This document shows, piece by piece, positions 44,701-52,783 of a stretch of 64,000 bases of DNA. The stretch is from the NCBI RefSeq assembly GCF_009765275.1, contig NZ_VOPH01000004.1:62001-126000 (forward strand), written 5' to 3'. Below the pieces are notes generated by a model. The model saw nothing but the letters and a program-made list of their open reading frames with translations, was not told where the DNA came from and did no database searches. Each line of letters begins with the position of its first letter. Position 1 is the first letter of the stretch. The translations under genes were made by a program, and so were the position numbers. This DNA is from Chachezhania sediminis. GTDB taxonomy: Bacteria; Pseudomonadota; Alphaproteobacteria; Rhodobacterales; Rhodobacteraceae.

Positions 44701-45654
44701 CTCAACCACCGCCTGCAATTCGGGCGGCCATTCGGTACGGGCTTCGGCGATGGTCGCCTTGATCAGCTCGACCGTGTCGATGATGTTGTAGCCCTTGCGT
44801 TTGACCACCTGCAGGGCGACCGTGTTCTCGCCGTTGAAACGGGCGGTGCCTTTCCGGTCCTCGAAGGTAAAGTTGATCTCGGCCAGGTCGCCCAGCGTCA
44901 CGACGCGGTCGCCGTTGGTCTTTACCGGCAGGGAGTAGATGTCGCTGGCAGTCTTGAACGACGCCGGGATCTTGACCGAAAACTTGCCCTGGTCGCTTTC
45001 GACCTCGCCCGCGGCGATCAGCTGATTGTTATTCTGGACGACGTTGATCAGTTCCGCCGCGGTGACATTGTAGGCCTCCAGCCGCAGGGGATCGATCACC
45101 ACCTCGACCATCTCGTCCCGGTTGCCGGCCAGCCCCGCCTCCAGAACGGCGTCCAGAGATTCAAGTTCGTCCTGCAAGTCCTTGGCGACATGGGTCATCG
45201 TCCGTTCCGGCACCGGGCCGGTCAGGTTGACGATGACGATGGGGAATTCGGAAAAGTTGATCTCGGTGATCGTGTACTGCTCCGCGCCGGCGGGGAACTT
45301 GGCCTGGGCCGCGTTCATTGCGTCGCGGACATCGGCCATGGTGGCGGTCTTGTCCCAGCCGAACTCGAACTCCAGCGCGATGCCGGCATAGTTTTCCGCC
45401 GCGGTGGCGGTCATCTTGTCCAGCCCGTCCAGGTCGGCCAGCTCCGTCTCCATCGGTTTGACGAGCAGGCTTTCACTGTCCTCGGCCGAGATGCCGGGAA
45501 ACTGGACCGAGATGAACAGCGCCGGGATCTCGATATCCGGCTCGCCCTCCTTCGGCAGGCTGACATAGGCCGCGCCGCCGATCACGATCGACAGTACGAT
45601 GAAGGCGATGACCATCCGCGCCCGCGACGCGGCCCAGCTGACGATGCCGGTCAT
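41740..45654 (-). CDS. RND-family multidrug efflux permease
   Basis: 1304 residues, longer than the usual 1030-1050 of AcrB-like pumps. The N-terminal ARMVIAFIVLSIVIGGAAYVSLPKEGEPDIEIP is the classic first helix and periplasmic start. Later features are PVIVIVNLTG (porter domain), the TM4-region GMLVDGAIVVVEYADAKIKEG with the proton-relay Asp, and FNSFYNSVLVLLAVILSTQG. The extra length comes from a middle segment with additional hydrophobic helices (about 500-600). It overlaps the adaptor gene by ATGA, giving one transcriptional unit. Confidence 0.9.
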   Translation of the reverse strand: MTGIVSWAASRARMVIAFIVLSIVIGGAAYVSLPKEGEPDIEIPALFISVQFPGISAEDSESLLVKPMETELADLDGLDKMTATAAENYAGIALEFEFGWDKTATMADVRDAMNAAQAKFPAGAEQYTITEINFSEFPIVIVNLTGPVPERTMTHVAKDLQDELESLDAVLEAGLAGNRDEMVEVVIDPLRLEAYNVTAAELINVVQNNNQLIAAGEVESDQGKFSVKIPASFKTASDIYSLPVKTNGDRVVTLGDLAEINFTFEDRKGTARFNGENTVALQVVKRKGYNIIDTVELIKATIAEARTEWPPELQAVVEVGTSNDQSRTVGSMVSQLEGSVLTAVALVMIVILGALGTQAALLVGFAIPTSFLLTFAFLAVMGVSISNIVMFGLILAVGMLVDGAIVVVEYADAKIKEGVGPMHAYVEAAQRMFWPIVSSTATTLCAFLPMLFWPGVPGEFMGMLPVTLIFVLSASLVVALIYLPVMGGVSGRLTRAFGRASDALRHSLPWIVRAVLVIPFAYGIFIGAMQLLNPFYLLPAPEGLDTASGQPAGVILGTVVFLASAFLTSIFMGSVKVERQARKVRTTHGYTPFGWFIKLMVGNPVMPVLAVLMVAFGVYVTFTSYLENQLGVEFFVESEPEQATAYVRARGNLSLAETDAMVRETEAIIAAHPAVINVFAFAGDGGLDTDRSGSQTPPDTVGQVQFEIIPWEDRPTSKTDYFGGLFTSEATIPEYDGDFVLDELRADLADIHGFKVELNPLAQGPGSGKPIHLRLKGNDWNNLTAATNLAREKFAETPGLIDIEDSLPLPGIDWQINVDVEKAGRFGADVAIVGAMVQLVTRGILLDTMRVDSSDEEIDIRVRLPDQDRVLSTLDTLKVRTADGLVPLSNFITRTPVKKLAKISRIDQKRFYDVKADFIPGLNIVQLVPPPTDDGPAGPPRDIGFGKKLTPAEVANGITPTVTGHVTLSIFQKVMNAIGLSNTPDTIYYQLDQLAPSVDLAQVQEEANAGGKLRIVPVNANERIQVLTKWLEDSPLPVGIEWEWTGDQEEQEESAAFLGKAFAGALGLMFIILLTQFNSFYNSVLVLLAVILSTQGVLIGMMVMHQPFSIIMTGTGIVALAGIVVNNNIVLIDTYQEYSQYMPRIEAIIRTAESRIRPVLLTTITTMAGLAPMMFGLSLDFINGGYSIDSPTALWWKQLATAVVFGLGVATVLTLIVTPSLLALRVWAGTILAFLGRLLARITRGASSRIANDMRLRRRARKLDATEIVWGEEVTAPEHDPRLRPLDTSDDRNRGHHSPLRAAE

Positions 45655-47045
45655 GGCTTGCTCTCCGACTGGTCTCCGCCTTTGTGGTTGGCGTGGATCT
45701 GGTCGTCATAGGTTACGGTGACGGGGACACCAGCGGTCACGAAGTCCTGGCCCACCACGATCACGTCGATCTCGTCCGGCAGACCGGTGACCCAGACGCC
45801 GTCGGGTTCGTCGCGAATCAGCTTCACCCTGTGAAAGCCCGCCAGCCCGTCGGCCTCGGCCGTTCGGACGCCCAGGGCGCCGTCATTGTTCAGCGTCAGC
45901 GCTGATTGCGGCAGCTTGTGGGCATGGCTGCCTGCCGCGGAAATCGCGATATCGGCGGTCTGCCCGTCGCGGATCTTCAGATCCTTGTTGGGAACCGTGA
46001 TCTCGGTCAGGAAGGTGCGGGTCGTCGGGTCGGCCGACCGGCCGATGAAGCTGACCCGGCCGGTGACCACGTCGCCGTTGATCAGGCGGGCCTGGGCAGG
46101 GGCGCCCATCTCGACCCGGCCGATATCAGTTTCGGGGACGAAGCCCACCAGCTTGATCGGATCCAGCTGGATCACCGTCGCGCAAAGCGATCCGGGTTGC
46201 AGCAGGCTGCCCAGTTCGGCCGCGTCGGTTTCCAGAAGCCCGTCGAAGGGGGCCTCGATCTCCAGCCGCTCGATCTCGCGCTCGGCCTTGGCGAGCGTGG
46301 CCTTCGCGGCCTCGATGGCGGCCTTGTTGGCGTCCACGCCGCTTTCGGCCGCGGCGATCCGGGCTTCGGCCGACCGTTTCGTCGCCCGCCGCGCCACCAG
46401 CGTGCTGGTCGAGGCATAGCCGCCCTGCGACAGCTTTTCGGCCGCGTTCAGGTCGATATCGGCCTGTTCGGCCAGTGCCTTGGCTTCCTCGATCCGGGCC
46501 AGCGCCTCGGGTCCCTGACTGATTGCCTGGGTCAGGGCCGCCTTGGCCTGGACCAGATCCTCGGCCCGAGAGCCCGGATCCAGCCGGCACAGCACGTCGC
46601 CTGCCTTGACGAAAGCGCCCTTGCGCAGGGGTTCGGAAATCACCGGTGCCGCGATTTCGGCCCGGACCTCGACCTGGCGGGCGGCCTTGGTCTGGCCGCG
46701 CAGGATAACGGCGCTGTCCACGGTCTGGGCAAGGGATTTCAGGGCGACGACGGCCACCGCGCCTTCGCGGGGGGTGCCTGCAGCATTCTGGCCCGAAGGC
46801 TCGGCGGGCGAAGTCGCGGCCGGTGTCGCGTCCGTGGCGGTTGGCGACGCGTCTGTAACGGTCGGCGACCCGACGGCGGCTGTCCGTACGGGATCTTCCC
46901 CCGCGGAACCCGACTTGGCGTCGGCGGCGGCCTCGGCCAGGGTCAGCTCTCCGCGGGCGAAGGCCATCAACGCATCGCGCTGGAACACGCCCACGTAAAG
47001 CACGAACATCACCAAAGTGGCGGTGAGGATGGGAATCAGTCGCAT
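45651..47045 (-). CDS. RND efflux periplasmic adaptor (membrane fusion protein)
   Basis: 464 residues. An N-terminal anchor (about 1-22) is followed by a threonine/alanine-rich linker with repeats of TATDA, then the biotinyl-lipoyl half motifs (VILRGQTKAARQVEVRAEI and CRLDPGSRAED), an alpha-helical hairpin and a beta-barrel (GFVPETDIGRVEMGAPA). ATG 47045 has AGGA upstream and a sensible membrane anchor; the frame stays open to 47222. Direct repeats upstream (47089-47121) may bind a regulator. Confidence 0.88.
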   Translation of the reverse strand: MRLIPILTATLVMFVLYVGVFQRDALMAFARGELTLAEAAADAKSGSAGEDPVRTAAVGSPTVTDASPTATDATPAATSPAEPSGQNAAGTPREGAVAVVALKSLAQTVDSAVILRGQTKAARQVEVRAEIAAPVISEPLRKGAFVKAGDVLCRLDPGSRAEDLVQAKAALTQAISQGPEALARIEEAKALAEQADIDLNAAEKLSQGGYASTSTLVARRATKRSAEARIAAAESGVDANKAAIEAAKATLAKAEREIERLEIEAPFDGLLETDAAELGSLLQPGSLCATVIQLDPIKLVGFVPETDIGRVEMGAPAQARLINGDVVTGRVSFIGRSADPTTRTFLTEITVPNKDLKIRDGQTADIAISAAGSHAHKLPQSALTLNNDGALGVRTAEADGLAGFHRVKLIRDEPDGVWVTGLPDEIDVIVVGQDFVTAGVPVTVTYDDQIHANHKGGDQSESKP

Positions 47046-47088
47046 ATACGATGGTCCTGAAGATGTCGTTGGTGCGGTTCGGCCGCTT

Positions 47089-47121
47089 TTGCCAAGAGGT
47101 GCCCCGGCATTGCCAAGAGGT
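47089..47121. promoter_or_regulatory. 12-bp direct repeats upstream of the RND operon
   Basis: TTGCCAAGAGGT occurs at 47089-47100 and again at 47110-47121, a spacing of 21 bp or about two helical turns. Read on the minus strand this is ACCTCTTGGCAA twice, 44-76 bases before the adaptor start, a typical place for an activator binding cooperatively on one face of the helix. Confidence 0.55.
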
Positions 47122-47528
47122 CGGCGCGGGCCGATGACATTCGGCTGGCGCGGACCCATATGGCCCCGGTGACGGCAGGCAGGCGCATGTTCCCGGGACG
47201 TTCTTGCCACGAAAACGTGCAAAATGCCACAGCGGACTCGCGCGCGATGCTGCGTAGCGGCGAAATGTCTGGGGATCGGCCGGGGCGGGGCGGCGTCAGG
47301 GCCTGTTGGCGAACCGTTGGTTCCAGCGACGTCGCGCCGCCCTTCCGGGCGACCTTGCGTGCGCTGGGTTGAGGTCGGTCGGTGCTGCGCTGCAGCAGGA
47401 TCGCCCCGTCGTCGGAAGGCATGGTCAGATCACCCTGTTGCCGGCTTCTGAAATCGTCCGTGGCAGACGCAACCGGCGGTAGGCCCGCCGTGCCCGAAAG
47501 CTCTTGTCGCCATATAGGGGCCAATACG

Positions 47529-47546
47529 CTGAACTGAACAGTTCAG
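47529..47546. promoter_or_regulatory. Perfect palindrome CTGAACTG-AA-CAGTTCAG
   Basis: Two perfectly complementary eight-base half sites around AA. TetR/AcrR-type operators often have TGAAC...GTTCA halves. It lies 238 bases before the yfgM-like ATG and 484 upstream of the adaptor gene; no local TetR gene is present. Confidence 0.55.
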
Positions 47547-47784
47547 ATCAAGAAAATTTCCCGTGCGGATTGCAATTGCCGTAAGGTCATTTCGCGGCAG
47601 CAATTCGGGACGGGACGATTTCGGCGCCTTGGCTTGGCCCGCATGGCAGAGTATGAGGGCCGGAACAGGGCGCCATTGGGCCGATCCGCACTTGGATCGT
47701 CAATGGCTTGCCTGTGAAGATGCGCGGAACCGGGCCGGTTCCGGATGCGCGCCAGGGACCAGATTCAGGGAGGCCCAGCCCCAG

Positions 47785-48468
47785 ATGAGCGACGCCGACA
47801 GTTTCATCGACGAGGTGACCGAAGAGGTTCGCCGCGACCGTCTGTTCGCGCTGATGCGCCGCTATGGCTGGATCGCGATCCTGGCCGTCGTCCTGCTGGT
47901 GGCTGCCGCTGCCTATAACGAATACCGCAAGTCTGCGGCGGCTTCCTCTGCGCAGGCACTGGGGGATGCGGCACTGGCCGCGATGGAAGAACAGACGCCG
48001 GCCGGCCGCGCCACCGCGCTGGCACAGGTGGCCGACGATTTCGCGGCCTCGGATCCCGATGGCGCCGCCATCGTGCGGATGATGGCGGCCGGGGCAGAGG
48101 CCGAGGCGGGGGCATCGGCCGCCGCGATGGCCGGGCTCGACACGGTCGCAGCCTCTGGTGCGCTGCCGGAGATCTATCGCCAGATCGCGCAGTTCAAGGC
48201 GCTGATCCTGCCGGAATCGGGCCTGGATGCGGCCGAGCGGCGCGCCGGTTTCGAGGCGCTGGCCACGCCGGGCGCTCCGCTGCGTCTTCTGGCCGAGGAA
48301 CAACTGGCGCTGATGGACATCGCCGAAGGCAAGCCCGACGTGGCAATCGACCGCCTGCAGGCCATTCTGGTGGACGCGGACCTTACCGATCGCTTGCAAC
48401 AGCGCGTCGTGCAGGTGATTGTGGCCCTGGGTGGGACGCCGGACGGCGTGCCCGGCTTTGCGGGCTGA
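47785..48468 (+). CDS. YfgM-like tetratricopeptide membrane protein
   Basis: 227 residues. A cytosolic start (about 1-24), a membrane helix (YGWIAILAVVLLVAAAAYNEY, about 26-46) and a helical C-terminal domain of short tetratricopeptide-like units ending RLQAILVDADLTDRLQQRV. The YfgM family associates with SecYEG and periplasmic chaperones. Its position before bamB and der is the conserved proteobacterial order. GGGAGG lies about 12 bases before the ATG. Confidence 0.85.
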   Translation: MSDADSFIDEVTEEVRRDRLFALMRRYGWIAILAVVLLVAAAAYNEYRKSAAASSAQALGDAALAAMEEQTPAGRATALAQVADDFAASDPDGAAIVRMMAAGAEAEAGASAAAMAGLDTVAASGALPEIYRQIAQFKALILPESGLDAAERRAGFEALATPGAPLRLLAEEQLALMDIAEGKPDVAIDRLQAILVDADLTDRLQQRVVQVIVALGGTPDGVPGFAG

Positions 48469-48617
48469 CGCCGGGTGCTTGAGGTACGGGGCGCAGGCAA
48501 GCCGCATGGCAGGGGCCTTGACGGGTCGGTCGCCACCGCGAAACGGAATCCGGCAGCGACGACGGGGCGGGAAATCGCCGCAGGCGCAGCGCAGACGCGA
48601 ACGATAACGGGCAGAAC

Positions 48618-49970
48618 ATGACAGGACCGACTTTGCTTTCGCGGACCGCCATGGCGGGACTGATCGCCGCGCTCATGGTGCTGGCCGCCTGCGAGGAGAA
48701 GGAAGTCATCCTTCCCGGACAGCGGCAGGACGTCCGTACCGTGGTTGGCGGTGGCGGCGCACCGGCGCCCGAGATGGGTGCGGTCGAGGCCGCCAACAAG
48801 GCCCTTCCGATCTCGTTGCCCGGTCAGGTGACGAACGCGTCCTGGGCGCAAAGCTTCGGCATGCCGGTCAATCGCGTGGCGAATGCGGCACTGGGGGCAG
48901 CGCCGCAGCAGATCTGGCAGGCCAATATCGGCAAGGCCGACACCCGCCGGCAACGGATCACCGCGACCCCGGTCGTGGGCGGCGGCATGATCTACACCCT
49001 GGATGCAGGCGCGCGGGTGACGGCGACGTCGCTCTCCGGGCAGACGGTCTGGAGCCGCGACGTGATTCCCGCGGGCGAATCCGAAGGCTCGGCCACGGGC
49101 GGCGGCCTGGCCCTGAGCGACGGGACGCTCTACGTGTCCTCCGGCTATGGCAACCTGACGGCGCTGGATGCCGTGTCGGGCCAGCCGCGCTGGCAAAAGA
49201 AGCTGGGCGGTACCGGCAACGGAACGCCGATGGTTTCGGACGGACTGGTCTATCTCGTGTCGGGGGACGACACCGGCTGGGCGGTCGAGACGAAGACGGG
49301 CCGGATCGCCTGGCAGTTCGCGGGCGCGCCGTCTGTGGCGAATGTCCTGGGCGGACCCGCGCCGGTCATCGCCGGACGCTATGCGATCTTTGCCTTCGGA
49401 TCGGGCGACCTGGTGGCCGTGTTCCGGCAGGGCGGGCTTCGGCGCTGGTCGGCCTCGGTTTCGGGTCAGCGGCTGGGCCGCGCGGTGTCGCGGATTTCCG
49501 ACGTGACCGGCAGCCCGGTGGTGGATGGCAACAAGGTTTACGCCGGCAACCATTCCGGCCGTCTGGTGGCCTTCGACGCCACCAGCGGCAGCCGCCTGTG
49601 GACGGCGCAGGAAGGCGCGCTGGGACCGGTCTGGCCGGTGGGTGGATCGCTGTTTCTGGTGACCGACCGTCACCAGCTGATCCGGGTGAACGCCTCTGAT
49701 GGGGCGCCGATCTGGGCCACGGAACTGCCGGGCTATGTCAAGGACCGGCCCCGCCGGCGTGGCAAGATCTATGCAAATTACGGGCCCATCCTGGCGGGCG
49801 GGCGGATCGTCACCTCGTCCTCGGACGGGCAGATCCGGTTCGTCGATCCGGTCAGCGGCGCCATCACCCGCACGGTCGAGATCCCGGGCGGGGCGGCCAC
49901 GGCGCCAGTCGTGGCGGGACAGACGATGTATGTCGTCTCGCGCAAGGGCGTGCTGCACGCCTATCGGTAA
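48618..49970 (+). CDS. bamB: Outer-membrane assembly lipoprotein BamB (PQQ-like beta-propeller)
   Basis: 450 residues. Signal with lipobox VLAAC, Cys at 25. Repeated beta-propeller blades such as VYLVSGDDTGWAVETKTGRIAWQFA and WTAQEGALGPVWPVGG show the PQQ-repeat pattern. BamB is a BAM complex lipoprotein. It sits between yfgM-like and der, as expected. Confidence 0.88.
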   Translation: MTGPTLLSRTAMAGLIAALMVLAACEEKEVILPGQRQDVRTVVGGGGAPAPEMGAVEAANKALPISLPGQVTNASWAQSFGMPVNRVANAALGAAPQQIWQANIGKADTRRQRITATPVVGGGMIYTLDAGARVTATSLSGQTVWSRDVIPAGESEGSATGGGLALSDGTLYVSSGYGNLTALDAVSGQPRWQKKLGGTGNGTPMVSDGLVYLVSGDDTGWAVETKTGRIAWQFAGAPSVANVLGGPAPVIAGRYAIFAFGSGDLVAVFRQGGLRRWSASVSGQRLGRAVSRISDVTGSPVVDGNKVYAGNHSGRLVAFDATSGSRLWTAQEGALGPVWPVGGSLFLVTDRHQLIRVNASDGAPIWATELPGYVKDRPRRRGKIYANYGPILAGGRIVTSSSDGQIRFVDPVSGAITRTVEIPGGAATAPVVAGQTMYVVSRKGVLHAYR

Positions 49971-50313
49971 AGCGAAAGGGGGCGTCGGGCGGTCCGGTCC
50001 CGGATTGCCGCTCGGATTGCCGGATGTCGAGGGGCTCTTGCTCACCACGAAGAGGGGTCCTCTTCACGAACCCGCCATCGCTTTTGCTGCCTGAGCCATC
50101 CGGGGGAGCGCATCAAGGGCAGGCCGCGCGGGCCGCGCGGTGCTGCGCACCCTTGACGCTCCCCCCCTCGACGGCCCTTTCCGGCAGCGCAACGGCGGCT
50201 CCGCGAAGAGGACCATTTCGGGTGTGGGAAGGGGCGATGGTTTTGGGTGCTTTCCGTGGCGCATCTTATGCGGTATGGAGCCCGCCTGATCCCGAAGCTC
50301 CGGAAAGCGTCCG
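49971..50313. other. Long intergenic region between bamB and der holding repeat copy 1
   Basis: 343 bases without a gene. The main content is the 180-bp repeat at about 50041-50220 (see separate entry). The rest, 50221-50313, shows no clear motif. Confidence 0.6.
50041..50220 (+). repeat. Approximately 180-bp hairpin-rich repeat, copy 1
   Basis: Matches copy 2 (55341-55522, opposite strand) across its length by eye, with long identical blocks such as CACGAACCCGCCATCGCTT, GCTGCCTGAGCCATC, GCCGCGCGGTGCTGCGCACC and CGGCGGCTCCGCGAAGAGGA. It can fold: GAAGAGG-GGT-CCTCTTC at 50050-50066 and a larger stem GGGGGAGCG.(CA).TCAAGGG with CCCTTGACGCTCCCCC. It lacks terminal inverted repeats and a transposase, so a mobile element in the classical sense is not indicated. 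Confidence 0.8.
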
Positions 50314-51780
50314 ATGTCCTTTACCCTCGCCATCGTGGGGCGGCCCAATGTGGGCAAGTCCACGCTGTTCAATCGCCTGGTCGGCAAGCGGCTGGCGCTG
50401 GTCGACGACCAGCCCGGCGTCACGCGCGACCTGCGCGAGGGCGATGCGCGCCTGGCCGACCTGCGCTTTACCGTCGTCGACACCGCCGGGCTGGAAATGG
50501 CCACCGACGAAAGCCTGGAAGGGCGGATGCGCCGCCTGACCGAGCGTGCGGTTGACATGGCCGACATCTGCCTGTTCCTGATCGACGCGCGTGCGGGCGT
50601 CACGCCCGCCGACCGGATCTTTGCCGAGATCCTGCGCAAACGGTCGGCCCACGTGATCCTGGCCGCGAACAAGGCCGAAGGATCCGCCGCCGATGCCGGC
50701 GTGATCGAGGCCTGGGAACTGGGCCTGGGCGAACCGGTCCGCCTGTCGGCCGAACATGGCGAAGGCATGATGGAGCTTTACAGGCTGCTGATGCCCGTGG
50801 CCGACGAACTGGCCGCCGCGGCAGAGCAGGCCATGCCCGAGACCGATGTCGACCTGCCCGAGGATGACGGCAGCTTCGATGCGGAAAGCGATACTCCGGT
50901 GGTCCGGCCGATCACCGCCACGCGCCCGCTGCAGATCGCCGTCATCGGCCGGCCCAACGCGGGCAAGTCCACGCTGGTGAACAAGATCCTGGGCGAGGAC
51001 CGCCTGTTGACAGGCCCCGAGGCCGGGATCACCCGCGATGCCATTTCCGTCCGGACCGAGTGGAAGGGCACGCATATGCGTATCTTCGACACCGCCGGCA
51101 TGCGGCGGAAGGCGAAGGTGCAGGAGAAGCTGGAGAAGCTTTCGGTCGGCGACGGTCTGCGGGCGGTGCGCTTTGCAGAGGTCGTCGTGGTCCTGCTGGA
51201 CGCCGCGATTCCCTTTGAAAGTCAGGATCTGCGGATTGCCGACCTGGCAGAACGGGAAGGCCGGGCCGTCGTCGTCGCCGTCAACAAGTGGGACGTCGAG
51301 GACGAGAAGCAGGAAAAGCTGAAGGCGCTGAAGGAATCCTTTGAACGTCTGCTGCCGCAGCTGCGGGGCGCGCCCCTGGTGACCGTGTCGGCCAAGACGG
51401 GGCAGGGCATGGATCGCCTGTACAACGCGATCATGCGGGCGCACGAGGTCTGGAATTCGCGCATCACCACCGCGCGGCTGAACCGCTGGCTGGCGGAAAT
51501 GCTGGCCCAGCACCCGCCCCCCGCGCCGGGCGGGCGGCGGATCAAGATCCGCTACATGACCCAGGTGAAGGCACGGCCGCCTGCTTTTGTCGCCATGTGC
51601 TCGGCCCCGGAACTGCTGCCGGATGCCTATTCGCGGTATCTGGTGAACGGTCTGCGCGAGGCGTTCGACATGCCCGGCACACCGATCCGGCTGACGATGC
51701 GCAGCCAGGCGGACAAGAACCCCTACAAGAACCGCAAGAAGCCGGGGCCCAGCCGCCTGCGGAAGCACCTGAAGAAATAG
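50314..51780 (+). CDS. der: Ribosome biogenesis GTPase Der (EngA)
   Basis: 488 residues with two GTPase domains in tandem. The first opens [22 protein letters not shown] near residue 8, the second [21 protein letters not shown] near residue 213. Each has DxxG ([16 protein letters not shown]) and NKxD-like (NKWDVED) motifs. The C-terminal KH domain includes [21 protein letters not shown]. Der assembles the large ribosomal subunit. Confidence 0.95.
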   Translation: MSFTLAIVGRPNVGKSTLFNRLVGKRLALVDDQPGVTRDLREGDARLADLRFTVVDTAGLEMATDESLEGRMRRLTERAVDMADICLFLIDARAGVTPADRIFAEILRKRSAHVILAANKAEGSAADAGVIEAWELGLGEPVRLSAEHGEGMMELYRLLMPVADELAAAAEQAMPETDVDLPEDDGSFDAESDTPVVRPITATRPLQIAVIGRPNAGKSTLVNKILGEDRLLTGPEAGITRDAISVRTEWKGTHMRIFDTAGMRRKAKVQEKLEKLSVGDGLRAVRFAEVVVVLLDAAIPFESQDLRIADLAEREGRAVVVAVNKWDVEDEKQEKLKALKESFERLLPQLRGAPLVTVSAKTGQGMDRLYNAIMRAHEVWNSRITTARLNRWLAEMLAQHPPPAPGGRRIKIRYMTQVKARPPAFVAMCSAPELLPDAYSRYLVNGLREAFDMPGTPIRLTMRSQADKNPYKNRKKPGPSRLRKHLKK

Positions 51781-51903
51781 CCTTTACCGCACCGTCATAG
51801 GCGGTGCGGTGAAGCTGTGCTAGATTTGTCCCCGATGCCGAGTCGCCGGGCAGTCTGAAAAGCTGCGTCAAAGCTGCGCCGGCCGGCGGTGGAGGGCGAA
51901 GCC

Positions 51904-52644
51904 ATGCAGATCGTTCCTGTCATCGAACTTCTGGGCGGCCGCTGCGTGTCGCGTCCCGCCGGCAGCGCGGTCGAACCCACGCCATGGTCCGTCGATCCGG
52001 TCGAGATGGCCTGCCGCTGGGCCGCCGAAGGGGCGGAGCGGCTGCGGGTGACCGACCGCGGCGCCGCCATAGGCGAAGATGCCGACGATACCGTCATCGA
52101 CGAGATTATCCGCCGCGCCGGCATCCCGGTCGACGTGGGCGGGGGACTGCGGTCCCGTGCCCGGGTCGAACGCCGGATCGACCGCGGCGCGGCCCGGGTG
52201 ATCGTGGGCACGCTGGCCGTGTGGGAACCCGAGCTGGTCGCGGCCCTGGCCAAGTGGCATCCCGACCAGATCGTCGTGGCGCTTGACCTCTTCGACGGGA
52301 AGGTGGTCACGCATGGGCGGGCCTATACCTGCGCCATCGCCCCGGAAGAACTGATGGACTTCTATCGCCCCGTGCCGCTGGCCGGTATAGCCCTGACGGC
52401 GCTGGGGGCGACCGAGGACGTCGAGGCGCGGATTGCCAAAGTGGCCGACCTGGCCCGTGGCGCCTGGGCGCCGATCCAGGCCGATGGCATCGTCAACAGC
52501 CTGGATGACCTGTCGCGCCTGGCCTATGTGCCGGGGATCGCGGCCGCGCTTCTGGGCGATCCGCTGCTCCGCGGCACCTTCGACCTGGCCGCCGCCCATG
52601 CCGTGGCCCATGTCGACAGCGCCGGTGTCGCAGAGTTCATCTGA
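51904..52644 (+). CDS. HisA-family TIM-barrel protein, active-site variant
   Basis: 246 residues. MQIVPVIELLGGRCV and ALDLFDGKVVTHGRAY match the HisA/HisF pattern where the two catalytic aspartates lie. The first, Asp8 in canonical enzymes (PAIDLKDG), is Glu here (PVIELLGG); the second (ALDL) is kept. GVIVGTLAVWEPEL follows the phosphate-binding half-barrel. It may be a paralogue with another function or substrate rather than histidine biosynthesis; no his genes are adjacent. Confidence 0.75.
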   Translation: MQIVPVIELLGGRCVSRPAGSAVEPTPWSVDPVEMACRWAAEGAERLRVTDRGAAIGEDADDTVIDEIIRRAGIPVDVGGGLRSRARVERRIDRGAARVIVGTLAVWEPELVAALAKWHPDQIVVALDLFDGKVVTHGRAYTCAIAPEELMDFYRPVPLAGIALTALGATEDVEARIAKVADLARGAWAPIQADGIVNSLDDLSRLAYVPGIAAALLGDPLLRGTFDLAAAHAVAHVDSAGVAEFI

Positions 52645-52783
52645 CCGTTCCACCGGTGACATCCTGCAGACGAAAGTGCCGGCCGGCGGCGGTTTGCACG
52701 CGCGGCGAGGGTGCGGTCTTGCCCACCCCCGCGCCCACAGGGTAAGAGCGGGTGCTGAAACGCCAAGAACATGAGGGCAGGCC

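Larger units (their letters stand above)
47046..47784. other. Regulatory-looking gene-free stretch between RND operon and yfgM-like gene
   Basis: 739 bases, divergent genes on both sides. No regulator gene (for example TetR) is found, though RND operons often have one. Candidate operator elements are the 21-bp-period direct repeats near 47089-47121 and the perfect palindrome at 47529-47546. The rest looks non-coding. Confidence 0.5.

Noticed and set aside
41368-45711. Plus-strand open frame of about 1447 codons opposite the RND permease
   Set aside because: It reads through the antisense of a well-supported RND gene; in GC-rich DNA codon bias at third positions keeps such antisense frames open. 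Its translation has no domain and is rich in Arg, His and Gln.
47036-47524. Minus-strand 162-codon frame that could have been the missing TetR regulator of the RND operon
   Set aside because: The translation has no helix-turn-helix and no hydrophobic core pattern and overlaps the adaptor start; it looks non-coding.
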